Part shown: positions 6,192-9,628 of the stretch, in pieces
How positions within the stretch are numbered: the first letter of the stretch is position 1
Layout: each line of letters opens with the position of its first letter
Assembly: GCA_021827255.1 (NCBI GenBank)
Contig: JAKAWO010000095.1
Coordinates: forward strand, 1 to 9,628
Direction of reading: 5' to 3'
Origin: Acidobacteriota bacterium
GTDB lineage: Bacteria; Acidobacteriota; Terriglobia; UBA7540
DNA length: 9,628 nucleotides
Translations under genes and position numbers: made by a program
The notes under the pieces: model-generated
Seen by the model: the letters and a program-made list of their open reading frames with translations, nothing else
Told to the model about the DNA's origin: nothing
Database searches by the model: none

Positions 6192-7368
6192 AGCTGAAAT
6201 CACGCCGCCGCCGGGCTATCCGATGGCCGGCTACACGCGCCGGACCGCCCTTTCCGCCGGCGTGCTCGATCCGCTCTTCGCGCGTGTGCTCGTCCTCGAG
6301 GCGCAGGGCCGGCGCTTTGCGATCGTCGTGGCAGATGTTTTGCTTCTCTCTAATCGCTGGGCCAGGAGGCTTCGCCGCCGCATTGCGAGCGCGCTGCGCG
6401 TTGCTGAATCCCGGGTCATCGTCGCCGCCACGCACACGCATTCCGGGCCGCTGATTGATGCCGCGCCATTCGATTTTGCCGCTCCCGGCGCAAAAGCTCC
6501 CGCTCCCGCTTACATCCGCCGTGTCGAAGCGCGAATATGGCGCGCGGCGCGGGCCGCGATGGCGCAGCTTTCTCCCGTGGCCGCATCCTTTGCCAAAGTT
6601 CGGGTTACAGGAGTCGCCTCCGACCGGAACCGGCCCAAGCAGTTCCGAACCCAGCCGTTGTACCTATTAAGATTTGAAAGCGCCAGCGGGGCGGTGATTC
6701 TTGCAATTTACGGATGTCATTCAACCGTCCTGGGATACTCGAATACGCAATTTTCCGGCGACCTTCTCGGAGGGCTGGGGCGGCGGCTCGAAAAGCAATT
6801 TGATTTTTCTCTTGTTGCCTGCGGCGCGGCCGCCAACATCAGCACGCGATTCACTCGCCAAGCGCAGACACCGCGGGAACTCGGCCGGCTTTCCAAAATC
6901 CTCGCTTCCCATGCCGGCCGCGCCCGCTTTCAGGACCTCGAGGTGGATTCGGTGAGCGCGCGCGTCGAAAGGGTCTCGCTGCCTTTCCGCCGCTTGAAGG
7001 ATCCGCCGCCTGCCGCGGCGAGGGTAACCGGGCGGCTGGCGGAAGCTGCTGAGGAAGCACGGGAAAATATCGAACGGCTCCGGCGCTCGGCGGCGTTCCG
7101 GCGCAAGGCAGCGTCCGCGAGGCTAACTCGATTGCGGCTGGGAAAGATTTCGCTCCTCGCCTTGCCGTTCGAAATCGGCCTCGCAACGGGCGAGTTCCTC
7201 TGGCGGCAGAGACGCGCCATTGCGCTTTGTTATTCGAACGGATATTGGGGATATATTCCGCCCGCGAGCAGTCGGCCAGGCGATTATGAGGTTATCTCGT
7301 CCGCATTTCCGCGCGAGACCGACCGAAGATTGCGGGGCGCGGCGTTGCGGCTGGCATCCCGTCCCTAG
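6163..7368 (+). CDS. Neutral/alkaline non-lysosomal ceramidase N-terminal-domain-like hydrolase
   Basis: The 401-residue protein matches the N-terminal catalytic domain of neutral ceramidases (PF04734-type). It opens with A-G-W-A-K-A-E-I-T-P-P (residues 6-16), followed by G-Y-T (23-25). The zinc-binding-like T-H-T-H-S-G-P is at 90-96, and G-C-H-S-T-V-L-G (184-191) carries a further histidine. C-G-A-A-A-N-I-S (220-227) stands where the family usually has an aspartate in a G-D pair. N-G-Y-W-G-Y-I-P-P and D-Y-E lie near the C-terminus. True ceramidases split ceramide into sphingosine and fatty acid; many bacterial homologues are shorter, and their substrates are unknown. This one has no signal peptide and no C-terminal immunoglobulin-like domain, so a cytoplasmic amidase or esterase role is more likely than extracellular ceramide cleavage. 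ATG 6163 overlaps the kinase by 29 bp, so coupling is likely. Many arginine-rich helices fill residues 285-330. Confidence 0.8.
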   Translation: MTLLKAGWAKAEITPPPGYPMAGYTRRTALSAGVLDPLFARVLVLEAQGRRFAIVVADVLLLSNRWARRLRRRIASALRVAESRVIVAATHTHSGPLIDAAPFDFAAPGAKAPAPAYIRRVEARIWRAARAAMAQLSPVAASFAKVRVTGVASDRNRPKQFRTQPLYLLRFESASGAVILAIYGCHSTVLGYSNTQFSGDLLGGLGRRLEKQFDFSLVACGAAANISTRFTRQAQTPRELGRLSKILASHAGRARFQDLEVDSVSARVERVSLPFRRLKDPPPAAARVTGRLAEAAEEARENIERLRRSAAFRRKAASARLTRLRLGKISLLALPFEIGLATGEFLWRQRRAIALCYSNGYWGYIPPASSRPGDYEVISSAFPRETDRRLRGAALRLASRP

Positions 7369-7391
7369 CCGCCTGTGACGGCCGCTGAGCT

Positions 7392-8333
7392 TCATTCGGG
7401 CCCGTCTTCAGCCTGCCCGCACTTGCCCGCGAGCGCCGCCGAGCCGCCGGGCACGTAACTTTTGGCAATCTGGAGCAGCGGATTGTTGGGGTCGAGAGAA
7501 AGCTGCCAGATGACGACCCCGTTCGAATACCGGCAAGCCGCTTCCAGCGAACTCATAAAGGCTCGCACGCTGGGTCCCCCTTCTTTGTGCCAGGAGGTCC
7601 CTGCGGCGTAAACGCCCCCGTAAACGGGGAACCTTTTTCCCACCACCACGCGCGCGTTTTCGAGGAACGAGGCCAGGCCCATGCCGCGCTCGAGATTCAT
7701 CCACCAGAGCCAAACGCCGTCCACGCACCCGCCCAGCCGGTCGGCTTCCCCGCGATCGAGATCGTAAACGGTGGGAACGTCCAGAAGATTCGGATTGATC
7801 TTCTGCTTGGCTTGATAGATCTGGCAAAGATATTCGTGGGTGAAAGTTTTGGGATTGTAGTCCACCAACAGGTCGTCAATGTTGACCCCGCGCAAGTGCG
7901 GATATTTCAAGGAGAGCTCGGCGAGCACCTGGAACCACTTTACGTAATCGGTGTCATAAGGATGCGAATCGCCGCCCTCGGTGGGCGGGATCAGAATGGC
8001 CCAAAGGTCAATGTTCGCGGTTTGGGCGGCCTGAAGCAGCTTTTGAAAGTTGGGCCAATCGTTCGGAGGGCCGGCCTGGATCGGAAAGGCGGCGCACTGG
8101 AAACCGAAATCGCGGATCAGCCGAATCGTGCTGCCGACATCGAGGCTGTGGTCCGGATTCTGAATGGGCCGGAACCAGGCGCAAGGCGCTGAGCCCATGG
8201 CGTGCCAGGACTCCTTCGCCGCCGCATCGGTCGGCGGCAACGGCCCGGCGAGCGGCGGGGCCGCAAAACCTGCCGCGGCAATTAGCATCAGGGACATCGC
8301 AAGGCATGAAATCATCCGTTTCATAGAGTGCAT
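7392..8333 (-). CDS. Secreted TIM-barrel protein of unknown function, glycoside-hydrolase-like
   Basis: The 313-residue product starts with a clear signal peptide: MHSMKRM, a hydrophobic core, then AAAGFAAPP, with cleavage near residue 24-25. The mature part shows eight hydrophobic strands in order, as in a (beta/alpha)8 barrel: CAWFRP (51-56), FQCAAFPIQA (78-87), IDLWAILIPP (108-117), LRGVNIDDLL (147-156), LLDVPTVYD (183-191), VDGVWLWWMNLE (204-215), PVYGGVYAAG (236-245) and GVVIWQLSLD (272-281). Acidic residues sit at strand ends (D153/D154, E215, D281), as in retaining glycosidases, and aromatic residues are frequent. I do not recognise the family. The start is firm because AGGAGG lies 7 bases upstream. 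It is 38 bp downstream of the SIS gene and probably in one transcript with it. It would act in the periplasm or outside the cell, possibly on a glycan. Confidence 0.8.
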   Translation of the reverse strand: MHSMKRMISCLAMSLMLIAAAGFAAPPLAGPLPPTDAAAKESWHAMGSAPCAWFRPIQNPDHSLDVGSTIRLIRDFGFQCAAFPIQAGPPNDWPNFQKLLQAAQTANIDLWAILIPPTEGGDSHPYDTDYVKWFQVLAELSLKYPHLRGVNIDDLLVDYNPKTFTHEYLCQIYQAKQKINPNLLDVPTVYDLDRGEADRLGGCVDGVWLWWMNLERGMGLASFLENARVVVGKRFPVYGGVYAAGTSWHKEGGPSVRAFMSSLEAACRYSNGVVIWQLSLDPNNPLLQIAKSYVPGGSAALAGKCGQAEDGPE

Positions 8334-8340
8334 AGCCCTT

Positions 8341-8346
8341 CCTCCT
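8341..8346 (-). promoter_or_regulatory. Strong ribosome binding site of the secreted TIM-barrel gene
   Basis: The minus strand reads AGGAGG here, 7 bases before ATG 8333-8331. It is the strongest Shine-Dalgarno sequence seen in the window and selects MHSMKRM over the internal ATGs at residues 4 and 7. Confidence 0.75.
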
Positions 8347-8371
8347 GTGATATCGAGCTCCGCCGAAGTGA

Positions 8372-9163
8372 TTAGCGTCCGCCTGGCCGGTAGTATCGGA
8401 TGCGCCGCGCGTAAAGAGCAAGTTGAGCCCTCAGATCCTCCACGGGCGACTGCCCCACATTGGCGCTGATAAAGACCGATGGGGGCTTGCCGCGGACGGC
8501 CAATTGTTGGGCCGCTTCGATCATCGTGGCGTGGAGCAGCGCGGCTCCGGCAAGCGTCGAGAGCGGTCCCATGGCTACAGGCATTCCGGCGATGTGAATG
8601 GCGGCGTCGCCGGGCGGACAGTGATTGTCCAAAACCTGATCGGCGACTTCAAAAAGCCGGCGACCGGCGGGATGCCGCGAAGCGGTGCTGCGCGAGTGAT
8701 CGAGGCTCGTCAGGGCAATCACTTTCATCCCCGCCGCCTTCATCCGCAGCGCGAGCTCGATGGGCAGCGCGTTGCGCCCGGAATTCGAGATCACAATTCC
8801 AATGTCGCCGGCGGCAAACCCCGCCGCGCTCGCCAGTTCGTCGGCGGCATCGAGCTTGCGCTCGAATGCCGTGCCTTCGATGACGCCTTGCGCGAATCCC
8901 AGCCGCGGATCGAGCAACGGATTGACGGCGACGAGCCCGCCGGCGCGGTGGAAGACTTCCTGCGCCAGCAGCCACGAGTGGCCGGAACCAAACGTGTGGA
9001 TGATTCCTCCCGACTCGAGCGCAGTGGCGATGAGCGTGCCGGCCGCGCGGATTTGCGCGAGGTCAATCGCATCCAGCAGGCTGCGAATGGCGGCGAAGTA
9101 TTGGTTTACGGGATCACCGGCTTCCTCGGCCATAGGGCAGAAAGAATAGTGCACCGCCGCCAT
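8372..9163 (-). CDS. SIS-domain phosphosugar-binding protein (sugar isomerase domain, UPF0309-like)
   Basis: The roughly 263-residue product is a single SIS domain of the type that binds phosphosugars in isomerases, deaminases and etherases. Counting from ATG 9163, the first phosphate loop F-G-S-G-H-S is at 58-63, followed by A-Q-E-V-F-H-R-A-G-G and V-N-P-L-L-D, typical of the UPF0309 subgroup. The second loop S-N-S-G-R-N is at 126-131. D-N-H-C-P-P-G-D-A (179-187) and the C-terminal S-A-N-V-G-Q-S-P-V-E-D are also typical. The exact reaction in this subgroup is not established; amino-sugar phosphate metabolism is likely from the fold. The start is uncertain: GTG 9166 and ATG 9163 overlap the upstream small ORF as TGATG, but ATG 9133 (MAEEAGDPVNQYF) fits the family N-terminus better; none has a good ribosome binding site. 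The downstream secreted TIM-barrel gene follows after 38 bp. Confidence 0.87.
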   Translation of the reverse strand: MAAVHYSFCPMAEEAGDPVNQYFAAIRSLLDAIDLAQIRAAGTLIATALESGGIIHTFGSGHSWLLAQEVFHRAGGLVAVNPLLDPRLGFAQGVIEGTAFERKLDAADELASAAGFAAGDIGIVISNSGRNALPIELALRMKAAGMKVIALTSLDHSRSTASRHPAGRRLFEVADQVLDNHCPPGDAAIHIAGMPVAMGPLSTLAGAALLHATMIEAAQQLAVRGKPPSVFISANVGQSPVEDLRAQLALYARRIRYYRPGGR

Positions 9164-9345
9164 CACTGCAAGAAAATTGCGGCCGCCTCCCGGGCCGCGT
9201 ACTGGACGGCGGGCAGGGTGGTGTGGAACAAGCGGGCGGCATCCTTGAGCCCGTGCTGGCGGGCGTGAGCGACAAGGCGCAGGCGGTGGTTAAAAGCGTT
9301 TCCCATCTCCCCGATCAGGTCGAAGTAGCGCAGGGGAGCAGACAT
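9163..9345 (-). pseudogene. Helix-turn-helix fragment, probable N-terminal remnant of a transposase
   Basis: The 60 codons from ATG 9345 encode an N-terminal stretch (YFDLIGEMGNA) and then HRLRLVAHARQHGLKDAARLF (about 20-40) with TTLPAVQ (42-48). This resembles the helix-turn-helix start of IS481/IS630-type transposases, where H-R-x-x-L-V-x-x-A-x-x-x-G-x-x-x-A-A-R-x-x-x-x-x-x-x-T-V-R-K-W is usual. After residue 48 the match ends and a low-information tail (YAAREAAAIFLQ) runs to TGA 9163-9165. No integrase domain follows in any minus-strand frame, because the SIS gene begins there. It may be a decayed insertion-sequence end next to the SIS gene. A genuine small DNA-binding protein coupled to the SIS gene through the TGATG overlap cannot be excluded. 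The ATG lacks a clear ribosome binding site. Confidence 0.4.
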
Positions 9346-9374
9346 GGCCCGCCGATTTTAAAGCCGTTTGGCGG

Positions 9375-9402
9375 CGGCCTTGCTCTCCCCCCAGCAAGGC
9401 CG
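9375..9402. repeat. Perfect 10-bp inverted repeat upstream of the minus-strand genes
   Basis: CGGCCTTGCT (9375-9384) and AGCAAGGCCG (9393-9402) are exact complements around an 8-base CTCCCCCC loop. On the minus strand, the direction of the nearby genes, the loop reads GGGGGGAG, which resembles a ribosome binding site but has no start codon close by. It lies 30 bp before ATG 9345. It could be a leader hairpin, an operator or the end of a decayed mobile element. Confidence 0.5.
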
Positions 9403-9438
9403 TCATCTCTTCCCTCCTCTTCCCACTCAAGCACTTCA

Positions 9439-9454
9439 ATCCCCCAGGGGGGAT
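9439..9454. repeat. Short palindrome ATCCCCC-AG-GGGGGAT
   Basis: ATCCCCC (9439-9445) and GGGGGAT (9448-9454) are perfect inverted arms with a 2-base centre. The close symmetry fits a protein-binding site better than an RNA hairpin. It lies about 95-110 bp upstream of the first minus-strand ATG, a plausible operator position, but there is no other support. Confidence 0.3.
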
Positions 9455-9628
9455 ACGACGTACCTTCCCAGTTCCATCTGGGCCCAAGAATCGCGATTGA
9501 AAGGCGGCGGGGGCAGCAGAAAAGGTGCTCACCCTCGCGGGATGTGTGTTATAAGTTTTAGACGGATCTTCCCCGCGACAATCGGCTGAAGTTGTTGTGT
9601 TCAGATGAGCGAGTAGATTCTCTCTCTA

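Larger units (their letters stand above)
9346..9628. other. Noncoding right end of the window
   Basis: I find no credible gene in these 283 bp; the short open frames here have no initiation signals or recognisable motifs. The stretch is upstream of the minus-strand genes and should hold their promoter, but no convincing -35/-10 pair was found. A TATAAC-like hexamer on the minus strand near 9550 has no well-spaced partner. It contains two short inverted repeats, at 9375-9402 and 9439-9454. Confidence 0.5.

Noticed and set aside
5620..6441. A 273-codon open frame on the minus strand
   Set aside because: It is antisense to the kinase and ceramidase-like genes, with arginine- and alanine-rich low-information translation.
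8423..9268. A 281-codon open frame on the plus strand
   Set aside because: It is opposite the SIS gene, whose phosphate loops are clear on the minus strand; its translation has no family features.

Overview
This GC-rich window looks like a chromosomal segment from a soil or sediment heterotroph. The gene set and the dispersed palindromic repeats suggest Acidobacteriota (Terriglobia/Bryobacterales-like), with Verrucomicrobiota as the main alternative. This is inferred from gene content; there is no rRNA or other phylogenetic marker here. No tRNA, rRNA or CRISPR array was seen.

Layout. Positions 1 to 7368 are a dense plus-strand series. It begins with the 3' end of a beta-rich protein, possibly the C-terminal domain of a heparinase II/III-type lyase. 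Two tandem amidohydrolase-2 paralogues follow; the first has lost every metal ligand that the second keeps. Next come a Gfo/Idh/MocA NAD(P)-dependent sugar oxidoreductase, a sodium:solute symporter, a BadF/BadG (N-acetylglucosamine kinase-like) ATPase and a neutral-ceramidase-like hydrolase. Many junctions overlap or are very short (20 bp, ATGA, 29 bp), so most of these genes are probably co-transcribed. Two intergenic spaces hold repeats: a CACAGAGGA-type inverted repeat at 2208-2266, and a 111-bp nearly complete palindrome at 5024-5134 that supplies the last four codons and the stop of the symporter gene. From 7392 onward the genes are on the minus strand: a SIS-domain phosphosugar-binding protein followed downstream by a secreted TIM-barrel protein of unknown function. 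A 60-codon helix-turn-helix ORF, probably a transposase remnant, lies just upstream of the SIS gene. The last 283 bp hold no recognisable gene, only short inverted repeats.

Function. The genes fit import and breakdown of a sugar or amino sugar: uptake (symporter), phosphorylation (BadF-type kinase), oxidation (Gfo/Idh), a phosphosugar step (SIS) and several hydrolases. The substrate cannot be read from sequence.

The most striking points are an in-frame TGA replacing the first glycine of the phosphate-1 motif in the kinase gene, the pairing of a metal-less amidohydrolase with an intact one, and the insertion-like palindrome that remakes the symporter's C-terminus.
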